The translations under genes were made by a program, and so were the position numbers. The notes below the pieces were generated by a model that made no database searches, was not told the origin of the DNA, and was given only the letters and a program-made list of their open reading frames with translations. From contig JAZUQN010000127.1 of the NCBI GenBank assembly GCA_045605745.1, positions 1-13,044 on the forward strand: a DNA stretch of 13,044 bases, given 5' to 3'. Within the stretch, counting starts at the first letter, position 1; the number at the start of each line of letters is the position of its first letter. This DNA is from SIG710 sp045605745. GTDB lineage: Bacteria > Bacillota > Clostridia > Oscillospirales > CAG-272. Positions 5,647 to 13,035 of this stretch are shown here, in pieces.

Positions 5647-7353
5647 ATGAGAATGATAAATAATCTTAAAGGAGCTAAGCCCCCGAAGGTTATTAGCGAT
5701 CTGCGTGATCTTGTTAAAAGCGGCGCAGAAATTTTTGGTGATAAATCTCTCTATTTTTACAAAGAGAATAATAAAACACTTGAATATTCTTTTAAGCGTC
5801 TTTACGATGAAACTTTGTATATCGGAACCGGACTTGCCAAGCTCGGCATATTTGGAAAAGGCGTTGCTATCATAGGTCATACACATCCGAGATATACAGC
5901 AACTTATATTTCAGTTATAAATGGTGGCGGATATATCGTTCCAATTGATCCGGAGCTTTCAAACGAACAGACGGCTTTTTTTATGAACCACGCTGAGGTT
6001 GAAGCTGTTTTTTACACAGAAAAGCTTGCGGATAAAATAAGCGCAATTAAAGATAAACTTCCATCGGTTAAGCTTTTTGTTCCGATCCATGAACCAAGTG
6101 ACTTTGTTCAGGATGAAAAAAATATTTCAATTGATAAGCTTATAGAACTCGGCAAGGCAGCACTTGACGATGGATATACTGAGTATATTGATTATGAAAT
6201 CGATCTTTCAAAGCTGGCAGCAATTATTTTCACCTCAGGCTCAACAGGTACAGCAAAAGGCGTTATGCTTTCAACCGGAAACCTGACAGCGGCTATCAAC
6301 GCTTCCTGTCAATCCACCCCATACGATGATAAAAACACATTTGTATCTGTTCTTCCGCCTCATCACACTTATGAAATGACCTGCGGTCATCTCGCTTTGA
6401 TGAATATCGGAGCACAGGTTCTTATAAATGATTCCTTAAAGCATGTTATGAGAAACTTTAAGGAATTTAAGCCAAATGCTTTGATGCTTGTTCCTCTTTT
6501 TGCAGAGACTATGCATAAAAAGATCTGGGCGGAAATCAAGAAAAAAGGTATTGAAGGTAAATTAAAATTTGCTATAGGATTTGATAACGTTCTTCTTGGC
6601 TGCGGCATAGATGTTCGCAGAAAGCTCTTTAAAGAAATAATCGATTCTTTTGGAGGAAATATCAAAAGCATCATATGCGGCGGTGCTTCCCTTAGTTCTC
6701 AGCTTGTTAAAGACTTCTATTCATTTGGTATAACTATTCTTGAAGGCTATGGAATAACAGAGTGCGCTCCTCTTGTTGCGGTAAACCGCGCCGGCAAGGT
6801 TCGTCTCAAATCTGTTGGTCAGCCTGTTCAGGGATGTACCGTTAAAATCGATAAAACACCGGGTGAAGAGACCGGCGAAATTCTCGTTAAGGGCGATAAT
6901 GTTATGATGGGATATTATAAAAATCCTGAAGCAACTGCTGAAGCCTTTACAGAGGATGGATGGTTTAGAACCGGCGACATCGGTTGGATGGATAAAGACG
7001 GATATATATACATTACCGGAAGAAAGAAGAATGTTATTATCCTTTCTAACGGTAAAAATGTATTTCCGGAAGAGATAGAAGAATATATCGCTCCTGTAGA
7101 TATAATTCTTGAAGCAGTTGTTATGGCAAGAGATAATGCATCGGGCGAGCCTACAATTACAGCAATTTGTGTTCCAAATATGCCCTTGCTTGAAGGAAAA
7201 ACCGATGCAGAAATTGAAGCAATGATAAAAGCTGAAATATCTGATATCAACAAAAATCTGCCCTCTTATAAACAGATTCATCAAGTTGAGATACGCAAAG
7301 AAGAGTTTGAAAGAACAACTTCTAAAAAAATCCAGCGATTTAAAATCAAGTAA
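5647..7353 (+). CDS. AMP-forming acyl-CoA/acyl-ACP synthetase
   Basis: A cytoplasmic ANL-superfamily adenylating enzyme: it activates a carboxylic acid with ATP to an acyl-AMP, then transfers the acyl group to a thiol. All core motifs are present in the 568 residues: phosphate-binding loop TSGSTGTAKG (196-205), YGITE (368-372), TGD (442-444), the hinge and following segment GRKKNVIILSNGKNVFP (from 458), and a C-terminal KKIQR with K561 as the likely catalytic lysine of the A10 motif. The overall sequence resembles long-chain fatty acid-CoA ligases. The next gene, 51 bp downstream, encodes a lone acyl carrier protein, so the acceptor may be that protein's phosphopantetheine rather than CoA. 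That acceptor is inference. The ribosome binding site GGAG lies ten bases before ATG 5647; an in-frame ATG two codons later is possible. Acid specificity cannot be read from the sequence. Confidence 0.9.
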   Translation: MRMINNLKGAKPPKVISDLRDLVKSGAEIFGDKSLYFYKENNKTLEYSFKRLYDETLYIGTGLAKLGIFGKGVAIIGHTHPRYTATYISVINGGGYIVPIDPELSNEQTAFFMNHAEVEAVFYTEKLADKISAIKDKLPSVKLFVPIHEPSDFVQDEKNISIDKLIELGKAALDDGYTEYIDYEIDLSKLAAIIFTSGSTGTAKGVMLSTGNLTAAINASCQSTPYDDKNTFVSVLPPHHTYEMTCGHLALMNIGAQVLINDSLKHVMRNFKEFKPNALMLVPLFAETMHKKIWAEIKKKGIEGKLKFAIGFDNVLLGCGIDVRRKLFKEIIDSFGGNIKSIICGGASLSSQLVKDFYSFGITILEGYGITECAPLVAVNRAGKVRLKSVGQPVQGCTVKIDKTPGEETGEILVKGDNVMMGYYKNPEATAEAFTEDGWFRTGDIGWMDKDGYIYITGRKKNVIILSNGKNVFPEEIEEYIAPVDIILEAVVMARDNASGEPTITAICVPNMPLLEGKTDAEIEAMIKAEISDINKNLPSYKQIHQVEIRKEEFERTTSKKIQRFKIK

Positions 7354-7404
7354 ACTATTAAAGTTTAAATATAATTTTGCCAATCGGCTACGGAGGTTTT
7401 TACC

Positions 7405-7629
7405 ATGTACGACAAGATAAAAGCTATGCTTGTTGACGAATTTGACATTAAGGAATCTGATATTTCAATGGAAAGCGATCTTTCTCAGGATCTTGGCATC
7501 AATTCTGTTGAGCTTATGGATCTTGCAATGCGTTGCGAAGAGGAATTTGATATTCAGTTCCCTGATGACGATATTCACAAGTTTACAACTGTGGGTGATA
7601 TCGTTAGATTTGTAGAAAGCTGCAAATAA
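7405..7629 (+). CDS. Acyl carrier protein (discrete, paired with ligase)
   Basis: A 74-residue acidic four-helix carrier protein that would hold acyl groups on a phosphopantetheine arm. The attachment site is S34 in DLGINSVEL. The usual DSL triad is NSV here, which separates it from the housekeeping fatty-acid ACP in most bacteria. Acidic residues dominate, with helix II EL-DLAMRCEEEFDI as in other carriers. The ribosome binding site ACGGAGG lies eight bases before the ATG. It follows the adenylating enzyme in the same orientation and is followed at once by a strong terminator, so the two genes form a closed unit. No ketosynthase, malonyl transferase or condensation domain is nearby. It could be a D-alanyl carrier-like protein, but no dlt genes are present and the ligase resembles fatty-acid ligases more. 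Confidence 0.9.
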   Translation: MYDKIKAMLVDEFDIKESDISMESDLSQDLGINSVELMDLAMRCEEEFDIQFPDDDIHKFTTVGDIVRFVESCK

Positions 7630-7630
7630 T

Positions 7631-7662
7631 AAAAAGAAGTCGGAAAAATCCGACTTCTTTTT
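7631..7662. terminator. Bidirectional terminator after the ACP gene
   Basis: A 14-bp perfect stem (7631-7644 with 7649-7662; core GAAGTCGGA) with an AAAA loop. The outer A/T pairs give a T-run on both strands, so it ends the ACP transcript on the plus strand and the esterase transcript on the minus strand. It overlaps the esterase stop codon by two bases. Confidence 0.9.
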
Positions 7663-8740
7663 ATTTAAGTATTTCATTCAATTTATTAAGAATCGCCTTT
7701 GCGTACATTTTATGTGCCTCGGCCCCGGGATGATTTCTGGATCCTTTCATACTTTCCGGTGCACGAGGAATGTAAACGGTATATACCTTTTCATCCTTTG
7801 AATCATTAACGTAATTTTGAACTCCACTCAAAATCTCATTATTTAATCCATCAGTCAACATATTATAACACCAAAGCATAATCGTGTTTTTGTTACGCTC
7901 TCTTATGCGCTTGCAAAAATTATAAACCGCTTCGGATATTAAATGAAGATCATCAGGTTTTGTCAACTTATGAGACACACCACTCTCATCTATCCATGGT
8001 TCTCCGCCAAATGCACCGCTGTCATTTGCCCCAAGATTGATAATGGTTATATTAGTCCTGTCATTTTCAATATCATAAACATCTTGGCACCCAAGTTCAA
8101 TCTGACTTGGGTGATTTATTAGTCCGCAAACATAATCATAATATTTGGGAATCGCATTTTTTTGGTTATTCCTCCAATCGCAGAAAACGCCCCAACCACT
8201 TTGAGAAACTATGCTCCAATCTGCATCAAGGGCATTTGCCACCAATATTGAATAATTTTCTCTGCTGCTAAAAACTGCAGGAATCCAATGATTCAAGCAT
8301 TTTGAGCCGGCAAGTCCTTCTCCGCTTGTGACGCTGTCACCAAACACTTCAATCTTATACTTTCGCTCAGGCAACGGTTTGAAATCACCGTCGCAATATA
8401 GAGCATTAAAGGTTACAACAGTTGCTGAGGCCTGTGTTTCGCGAAAAATTCTGATATTTTTAACATCATCTTTTCCAAAGCCTTTCATTATGCACACTTT
8501 ATGCGTGCCGTCCTCAAGCATAAATCTGTAAAAATCAAAGCCATCAATTTCAACGCGTGCAAAAGAAGGACCGCTATTATGAATACAAGTGTATTCCAGC
8601 CAAACCTCACTGCCTGTTATATTAAATTCTATGGCAGAGCCCGTCCAAAAAAGCGGTATAACATTGTTTTCCCTTTTACTTGTTCTACCGTGAACTCGTA
8701 TTTCCGGCACTTCTTTGCATAAATATTTTTTAGGTTCCAT
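7661..8740 (-). CDS. SGNH/GDSL esterase, carbohydrate esterase family 2-like
   Basis: A 359-residue two-domain hydrolase. Residues about 15-120 form a beta-rich N-terminal domain like the jelly-roll of CE2 acetyl-xylan/glycan esterases. Residues about 128-355 form the SGNH hydrolase fold with GDS (S136, EVFGDSVTSGEG), SGWG (181-184), GAND (N239) and NHPG (H337). The aspartate expected three residues before the histidine is absent (serine is there), so a Ser-His dyad seems likely, as reported for some CE2 enzymes. No signal peptide is visible, so it probably acts in the cytoplasm, perhaps removing acetyl groups from imported oligosaccharides; this is inference. The ATG at 8740 has GGAAGG eight bases upstream. 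The frame is open back to 8899, but that part is the tRNA gene. No promoter is visible between the tRNA hairpins and the ATG. Confidence 0.86.
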   Translation of the reverse strand: MEPKKYLCKEVPEIRVHGRTSKRENNVIPLFWTGSAIEFNITGSEVWLEYTCIHNSGPSFARVEIDGFDFYRFMLEDGTHKVCIMKGFGKDDVKNIRIFRETQASATVVTFNALYCDGDFKPLPERKYKIEVFGDSVTSGEGLAGSKCLNHWIPAVFSSRENYSILVANALDADWSIVSQSGWGVFCDWRNNQKNAIPKYYDYVCGLINHPSQIELGCQDVYDIENDRTNITIINLGANDSGAFGGEPWIDESGVSHKLTKPDDLHLISEAVYNFCKRIRERNKNTIMLWCYNMLTDGLNNEILSGVQNYVNDSKDEKVYTVYIPRAPESMKGSRNHPGAEAHKMYAKAILNKLNEILK

Positions 8741-8764
8741 ATTATGCACCTTCCAATAATAATA

Positions 8765-8788
8765 AAAGCCGTGTAAAAACACGGCTTT
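8765..8788 (-). terminator. Terminator hairpin downstream of tRNA-Ser
   Basis: A 10-bp perfect stem AAAGCCGTGT/ACACGGCTTT with a four-base loop. On the minus strand it is followed by TTATTATTATT, a broken U-tract. It lies 21 bp after the tRNA 3' end and 24 bp before the esterase start, so leaky read-through would be the simplest way to express the esterase gene. Confidence 0.7.
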
Positions 8789-8808
8789 GCGGCATAAGTA
8801 ACCGCAAA
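8786..8808 (-). other. Small hairpin directly after the tRNA CCA end
   Basis: TTTGCGG and CCGCAAA (8786-8792 and 8802-8808) form a 7-bp stem with a nine-base loop. It starts at the base after the encoded CCA and shares three bases with the next hairpin. It may serve in 3' trailer processing; that is a guess. Confidence 0.45.
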
Positions 8809-8897
8809 TGGCGGAGAGAGAGGGATTCGAACCCTCGTGTGCTTGCGCACAAACTGATTTCGAGTCAGCCCCGTTATGACCACTTCGATATCTCTCC
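8809..8897 (-). tRNA. tRNA-Ser (anticodon CGA)
   Basis: All arms can be folded by eye. The acceptor is GGAGAGA (8897-8891) with TCTCTCC (8819-8813), followed by discriminator G and an encoded CCA (8811-8809). The D-arm contains AAGTGGTCATAA. The anticodon stem GCTGA/TCAGT encloses the loop CTCGAAA with anticodon CGA, reading UCG serine codons. A long variable arm TGTGC-GCAA-GCACA marks it as class II. The T-arm is GAGGG-TTCGAAT-CCCTC. Length is 89 bases. It has its own promoter upstream. Confidence 0.96.
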
Positions 8898-8941
8898 ATA
8901 TATTTTGATAGCTAATTTTATATAAATTTTATGACTTTATT

Positions 8942-8970
8942 ATTATACCATAATAAACATATGATTGCAA
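8942..8970 (-). promoter_or_regulatory. Promoter of tRNA-Ser
   Basis: On the minus strand TTGCAA (8970-8965) and a perfect TATAAT (8947-8942) are 17 bp apart. Transcription near 8934 would leave a leader of about 37 bases before the tRNA. Confidence 0.65.
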
Positions 8971-8993
8971 TAGATTTTTTTAAATTTTTATAG

Positions 8994-9033
8994 AACAAGC
9001 AAATAATGTTTGTAAAAACACTATTTGCTTGTT
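8994..9033 (-). terminator. Long hairpin after the PlsC-like gene
   Basis: A 12-bp stem AACAAGCAAATA (8994-9005 with 9022-9033) continues past one mismatch for five more pairs to a four-base loop. It begins 5 bp after the PlsC-like stop. The minus-strand tail (TTCTATAAAAATT) lacks a good U-tract, so it may act as a weak terminator or as a 3'-end stabiliser. Confidence 0.5.
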
Positions 9034-9037
9034 GTTA

Positions 9038-10303
9038 TTATGATCTCTGCTTTTCCCTAACAGTTTTATATAGCTCCTCGGCCGCAAGGCGTGTTTTTGA
9101 AACAACTCCTTCCTTTTTTGGAAAGCAATAATATAGACAATCCTTATCTCCAATGCAGATTACATCACCAATTTCATACCAGTAATAATCTGCGTAAAGA
9201 CCATAAGAAGAAAGCGGTTTCTGTTCATAATTAAGCTTTCCGTCGCATCCAACAAGCCTAAACCCTTGATTATTGTGCACCAGTCTTCCTTCGCCAACCA
9301 TATAAATAGCCTTGTGGTTGACCATAAGACCTATTTCAACCTCGGTATCAAGCTCATATGTGCCATCATCTATTTCCTTTTTTACGCATTCTCTTTCCCA
9401 CCTATACCAATCGGGAATGTGTGGAAATACGCTGCCATCCGCAGAACTCAAATAACCAAGCTCAGTAAGTGTATGTGTTTTTCCACAAGCACCGCAAACA
9501 ATTTTATCCTCACTTCCCTTCATTGAGGATTCTGCGTGGCATGAAGAACATTTATAAAGTATGCGTTCAAGCCCCTTAGCTCTTTCTTTTTCATTTAAAA
9601 CTATATTATTTTCCTGTTGCCAAGCAAAATTATCAAAGGTAAACGCCAAGTCAAGTATATCTTGAATTTCATCGGCAGATTTTTGCTCAATATCTGCTTT
9701 TGAAAGCAGGCAGGCGACCTCTGCACTTACATTAACTTTTCTTTTCAAAAGACAATTATAAAGTGGCTGACGCGCAAAAGCACCAAAAGTATGTATATTT
9801 ACAACAGGAACACCAAGCCTTTTAACAAGTGCACCAAGACTTCTTGGCAGAGGCGTTGCAGTACCGTCAAAACTATAGCTTGCTTCGGGATACATTAGAA
9901 TACTGGTCTTTTTGGTTTTGATAGTATACATTATATCTCTTATAAGGGTCATATCCGTAACAAACTTTTGAGTTGGAATACATCCTATCAAGCGCATAAG
10001 CCATGACTTGCCAACGAAGCCGTCCGAAGTACAAACAATACACATCGGCTTTGGATACATAATTCGATAAGCAATTTCAAGATCAATAAAGCTGGAATGA
10101 TTCATCAAGATAAGATACGGCCCGCTTCCGGCTTTATCCATATTTTTCTTTGTAAATTTAAACTTTGTAGCCATTAAATCAAAAACGGAAATGATCCTTA
10201 TCAAAGTTCTAAAGAATATAGATGGCTTTATAGGCTTTATGTGTTTTTCGCGAGGAAGCGACATAACCTTTTCATAGGAAAGCTTTTTCGTCTTAATTTT
10301 CAT
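9038..10303 (-). CDS. PlsC-type lysophospholipid acyltransferase with zinc-ribbon C-terminal region
   Basis: The 421-residue protein has an N-terminal glycerolipid acyltransferase domain (about 25-200). The catalytic NHxxxxD motif is MNHSSFIDL (H69, D74), and MYPEASYSFDG (about 138-147) stands at the EGTR-like substrate motif. This family transfers fatty acyl groups to lysophosphatidic acid or other acceptors at the membrane. A helical linker (about 210-245) leads to a CxxC-14-CxxC zinc ribbon (C252, C255, C270, C273), then about 140 residues rich in Trp, Tyr and charged residues that I do not recognise. Typical PlsC is about 200-250 residues, so roughly half is extra. The start is ATG 10303 with AAGGTG nine bases upstream; the longer frame from GTG 10324 begins before the predicted transcript start. 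It is monocistronic. The acceptor lipid is unknown. Confidence 0.85.
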   Translation of the reverse strand: MKIKTKKLSYEKVMSLPREKHIKPIKPSIFFRTLIRIISVFDLMATKFKFTKKNMDKAGSGPYLILMNHSSFIDLEIAYRIMYPKPMCIVCTSDGFVGKSWLMRLIGCIPTQKFVTDMTLIRDIMYTIKTKKTSILMYPEASYSFDGTATPLPRSLGALVKRLGVPVVNIHTFGAFARQPLYNCLLKRKVNVSAEVACLLSKADIEQKSADEIQDILDLAFTFDNFAWQQENNIVLNEKERAKGLERILYKCSSCHAESSMKGSEDKIVCGACGKTHTLTELGYLSSADGSVFPHIPDWYRWERECVKKEIDDGTYELDTEVEIGLMVNHKAIYMVGEGRLVHNNQGFRLVGCDGKLNYEQKPLSSYGLYADYYWYEIGDVICIGDKDCLYYCFPKKEGVVSKTRLAAEELYKTVREKQRS

Positions 10304-10328
10304 CCAACATTTCACCTTCTTCACAGTA

Positions 10329-10357
10329 ATTATACATTACTTGCATTCCACTGTCAA
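10329..10357 (-). promoter_or_regulatory. Perfect-consensus promoter of the PlsC-like gene
   Basis: On the minus strand TTGACA (10357-10352) and TATAAT (10334-10329) are 17 bp apart, the full sigma-A consensus. Transcription near 10322 fixes the start at ATG 10303. Confidence 0.85.
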
Positions 10358-10381
10358 GTTAAAAAAATGGAAAACAACTAA

Positions 10382-10440
10382 AAAGACAGAAAACACTGTG
10401 CGCCAAACTGTAATGTCAATGCGCATTGTTTTCTGTCTTT
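10382..10440 (-). terminator. Terminator of the liv operon, long inverted repeat
   Basis: A perfect 14-bp stem AAAGACAGAAAACA (10382-10395 with 10427-10440) encloses a 31-base region holding a further 5-bp stem TGCGC/GCGCA. On the minus strand the outer stem is followed by TTAGTTGTTTT. It begins 8 bp after the livF stop. Confidence 0.75.
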
Positions 10441-10448
10441 AATATAAA

Positions 10449-11147
10449 TTAACCACCGAGATATGCTTTTTTGATTTCTTCACTTTGTGCAAGCTCATCG
10501 CCGCTTCCGGAGAGAACAATTCTGCCAGACTCCAGCACATATGCTCTGTCGGCAATTTCAAGCGCCTTACCGGCATTTTGCTCAACAAGAAGGACGGTTG
10601 TTCCCTGTTCGTGTAATTCTTTGATAATATCAAAAATTTGGTCAACAAGTATAGGAGCAAGACCCATTGAAGGCTCATCAAGCATCAAAAGCTTGGGCTG
10701 ACTCATAAGTGCTCGCCCCATTGCAAGCATCTGCTGTTCGCCGCCCGAAAGTGTACCTGCTATCTGATTTCTTCTATGAAGCAATCTTGGAAAACGCTTA
10801 TAAACATCCTCAAGGCCCTCTTTCAGGTATTTTGGGTTAGTATAAGCGCCCATTTCAAGATTTTCTTCAACTGTCATCTGTAAAAAAACTCTTCGTCCCT
10901 CGGGAACATGGGCAAGTCCCTTTGTTATGAGCTTATAAGATTCAATATGTGATATATTCTCATTATTAAAGGTCACGCTGCCTGTGTGAGAACGGAGCAT
11001 TCCGGATATTGTTTTCAGAGTTGTGGACTTTCCGGCGCCGTTGGCACCGATAAGAGCAACTATTTCGTGTTCTTTAACCTCAAAATTAATATCCTTTAAA
11101 GCGTGAATCTTACCATAATAAACATTTAAATTTTCTGCCTTTAGCAT
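10449..11147 (-). CDS. livF: Branched-chain amino acid ABC transporter ATPase LivF
   Basis: One of the two cytoplasmic ATPases that power import by the Leu/Ile/Val-type transporter. The 232 residues carry Walker A GANGAGKST (34-42), the ABC signature LSGGEQQ (133-139), Walker B LLMLDEP (153-159), and VEQN (188-191) where other ABC ATPases have the H-loop; this Gln form is usual in LivF. The VPEGRRVF and GLAPILV segments are also typical of LivF. The ATG has AAAGGAGG eight bases upstream and lies 3 bp after the livG stop, so the genes are co-translated. It is the last gene of the operon. The substrate may be amino acids other than Leu/Ile/Val, or urea, since this family varies; no binding protein is in the window to decide. 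Confidence 0.95.
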   Translation of the reverse strand: MLKAENLNVYYGKIHALKDINFEVKEHEIVALIGANGAGKSTTLKTISGMLRSHTGSVTFNNENISHIESYKLITKGLAHVPEGRRVFLQMTVEENLEMGAYTNPKYLKEGLEDVYKRFPRLLHRRNQIAGTLSGGEQQMLAMGRALMSQPKLLMLDEPSMGLAPILVDQIFDIIKELHEQGTTVLLVEQNAGKALEIADRAYVLESGRIVLSGSGDELAQSEEIKKAYLGG

Positions 11148-11150
11148 TTA

Positions 11151-12002
11151 TCACGCCTCCTTTGCTTTACCAAGATAAGCTTCAACAACCTTGGGGTTTG
11201 CCTTGATTTCATCCGGTGTTCCCTTTGCAATAACCTTACCGTGGTCAAGCACACAAATTCCCTCGCATATATTCATAACAAGCTTCATATCATGCTCTAT
11301 GAGCATAACTGCAATACCAAAATTGTCACGAATACGACGGATGTTTTCCATAAGCTCGGATGTTTCTGAGGGATTCATACCGGCGGCGGGCTCATCAAGC
11401 AAAATGATCTTCGGAGAGGTTGCAAGTGCTCTTGCTATCTCAAGGCGTCTCTGTGCACCGTATGGCAGGCTTCCTGCCGGTGCTTCGGCGAGGTCTGCCA
11501 TTCCAAAGAAGTCAAGAAATTCAAGAGCTTCCTCGTTGGCCTTTCTTTCCGCCTTTCCATAGCCAAAGCTATGAGTTATAGCAGAAAGGAAATTCTCCTT
11601 CATTGAATTGTGAAGACCAACCTTAACATTGTCAAGAACAGAAAGATTAGAAAAAAGACGAATATTTTGGAAGGTTCTTGCTATTCCCATATGATTAACT
11701 TGATGAGTAGATCTACCTGCTGTGCTCATGCCGTCAACAAGTATACTTCCTCTTGTAGGATGATACACATTTGTAAGCAAATTAAAAACAGTTGTTTTAC
11801 CGGCGCCATTAGGACCGATAAGTCCTGCTATTTCAGTTCTTCCAACGATAAGTGAAAAATCGTCAACAGCAGTAAGACCACCAAAATCGATACCAAGATG
11901 ATTTACTTCAAGAACGGGGCGCTTTCCGATATCTCTCTCTGGCACAAAAGCGTTTGAAGGATAAGGAACCAGCTTTGGTTTATGTTCATAATTGCTGCTC
12001 AT
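11151..12002 (-). CDS. livG: Branched-chain amino acid ABC transporter ATPase LivG
   Basis: The second ATPase of the importer, pairing with LivF under the LivH-LivM membrane dimer. In the 283-residue form, Walker A GPNGAGKTT lies near 63-71, the signature is the LivG-type LPYGAQRR (about 179-186), Walker B is IILLDEP (about 199-205) and the H-loop is IEHD (about 235-238). The motif ARTFQNIRLF is also LivG-typical. About 28 residues precede the first beta strand (PVLEVNHLGIDFGG), a longer lead than usual, rich in Lys and Pro. Two in-frame ATGs compete: 12008, only three bases after GGAGG, and 12002, nine bases after it. I prefer 12002. Either start lies inside the livM coding end, so translation is coupled. 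Confidence 0.94.
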   Translation of the reverse strand: MSSNYEHKPKLVPYPSNAFVPERDIGKRPVLEVNHLGIDFGGLTAVDDFSLIVGRTEIAGLIGPNGAGKTTVFNLLTNVYHPTRGSILVDGMSTAGRSTHQVNHMGIARTFQNIRLFSNLSVLDNVKVGLHNSMKENFLSAITHSFGYGKAERKANEEALEFLDFFGMADLAEAPAGSLPYGAQRRLEIARALATSPKIILLDEPAAGMNPSETSELMENIRRIRDNFGIAVMLIEHDMKLVMNICEGICVLDHGKVIAKGTPDEIKANPKVVEAYLGKAKEA

Positions 12003-13035
12003 TTTCATTCTCCTCCTTATTCTTTTTCATCTTGAAAATCGAAAGAAATTTCTTTGATATCTGACTCTTGAATTCGATAAATTTGCTATTTGAATTGAGA
12101 AGCATGATAGCAATAAGAAGGATCGAATATGCGAGCATACGATAATCACTGAACTCACGGAGCATTTCAGGCAGTGCTCTTAGTGCTATAGCTGCAATCA
12201 CAGAACCGCCAATGCTACCCATTCCACCAAGAACAACAATAACAAGAATTTCAATTGACATATTATAGTTGAATGTGGGGGCTTTGATATTTGCAAAGCT
12301 ATGTCCGTAAAGAACACCTGCAGCGCCGGCAAAAAATGCCGCAAGAACAAAAACAATAAGCTTATAATATGTTACATTGATGCCGGTTGCCTCTGCAGCA
12401 ATTCTATTATCACGAATTGCCATAATTGCACGCCCATGACGAGATTTTTTAATATTCATCATAACGATAACAGTTATGAGAACCAAAACGATGGCATAAG
12501 GCAAAAGCTCCTTGGGCTTTGAATAAATAAATGTTTCTTTATTGTTTGTTGTAAGCCCCAAAGCACCGCCAGTGATTTCAAGATTTGTGATAATATTTTT
12601 AATTATTTCACCGCAAGCAAGAGTTACGATAGCAAGATAGTCACCCTTGAGACGGAGCGCAGGAAGACCCACAACAAATCCAACAGCAGCGGCAAAAATT
12701 CCACCAAATATCATTGCAAGCGGAAGTCTTATCCAAAGCATCGGTATAAGATTGACCGTCCACATTGAGAAAAGACATCCACTGAAAAGCCCCACGCTCA
12801 TAAATCCGGCGTGTCCAAGGGAAAGCTCTCCAAGAAGACCAACAACAAGATTAAGCGAAACTGCCAAAACCACATAGCAGGATACCGAGATAAGCATATT
12901 AGTGAGCTGTCTGCTGGCGGAACCACTATAAAGCATATAGGAAAGCACACCGTAAATAGCTACAACTAAATAAATAGTCAGCGCATCAGCAGTGAAGGCT
13001 TTTTTAAATGCATTTTTGAAGTTAATTTTTGCCAT
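11986..13035 (-). CDS. livM: Branched-chain amino acid ABC transporter permease LivM
   Basis: An integral membrane permease subunit that forms the channel with LivH. The 349 residues hold many hydrophobic segments from about 19 to 315. LivM landmarks include LNLVVGLLGELSLGHAGFMSVG (about 61-82), GLPALRLKGDYLAIVTLACGEI (about 123-144), the EAA-like loop GRAIMAIRDNRIAAEATGIN, and VVLGGMGSIGGSVIAA. The charged C-terminal tail (KKNKEENENEQQL) is cytoplasmic and overlaps livG by about 17-23 bases. A GGTG ribosome binding site remnant precedes the ATG at the window edge. The promoter, livH and the solute-binding protein are expected beyond the right edge. Confidence 0.95.
   Translation of the reverse strand: MAKINFKNAFKKAFTADALTIYLVVAIYGVLSYMLYSGSASRQLTNMLISVSCYVVLAVSLNLVVGLLGELSLGHAGFMSVGLFSGCLFSMWTVNLIPMLWIRLPLAMIFGGIFAAAVGFVVGLPALRLKGDYLAIVTLACGEIIKNIITNLEITGGALGLTTNNKETFIYSKPKELLPYAIVLVLITVIVMMNIKKSRHGRAIMAIRDNRIAAEATGINVTYYKLIVFVLAAFFAGAAGVLYGHSFANIKAPTFNYNMSIEILVIVVLGGMGSIGGSVIAAIALRALPEMLREFSDYRMLAYSILLIAIMLLNSNSKFIEFKSQISKKFLSIFKMKKNKEENENEQQL

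Noticed and set aside
6721..7383. Long 220-codon minus-strand open frame within the ligase gene
   Set aside because: It lies antisense to a well-supported enzyme, has low-complexity Phe/Ile/Cys-rich content, no recognisable motif and no ribosome binding site of note.
7354..7404. TATAAT-like sequence between the ligase and ACP genes as a separate ACP promoter
   Set aside because: No convincing -35 element at the right distance; the region is simply AT-rich, and co-transcription explains the layout.
8741..8899. N-terminal extension of the esterase reading frame up to 8899
   Set aside because: These 53 codons are the translation of the tRNA-Ser gene and its trailer hairpins; a proper ribosome binding site and ATG occur at 8740.
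9266..9526. Small plus-strand open frame inside the PlsC-like gene
   Set aside because: Antisense shadow of the coding strand; no promoter, ribosome binding site or recognisable peptide.
11986..12008. livM-livG overlap as a frameshift
   Set aside because: Both proteins have complete family motifs and the overlap contains the livG ribosome binding site; this is normal coupling in an operon.
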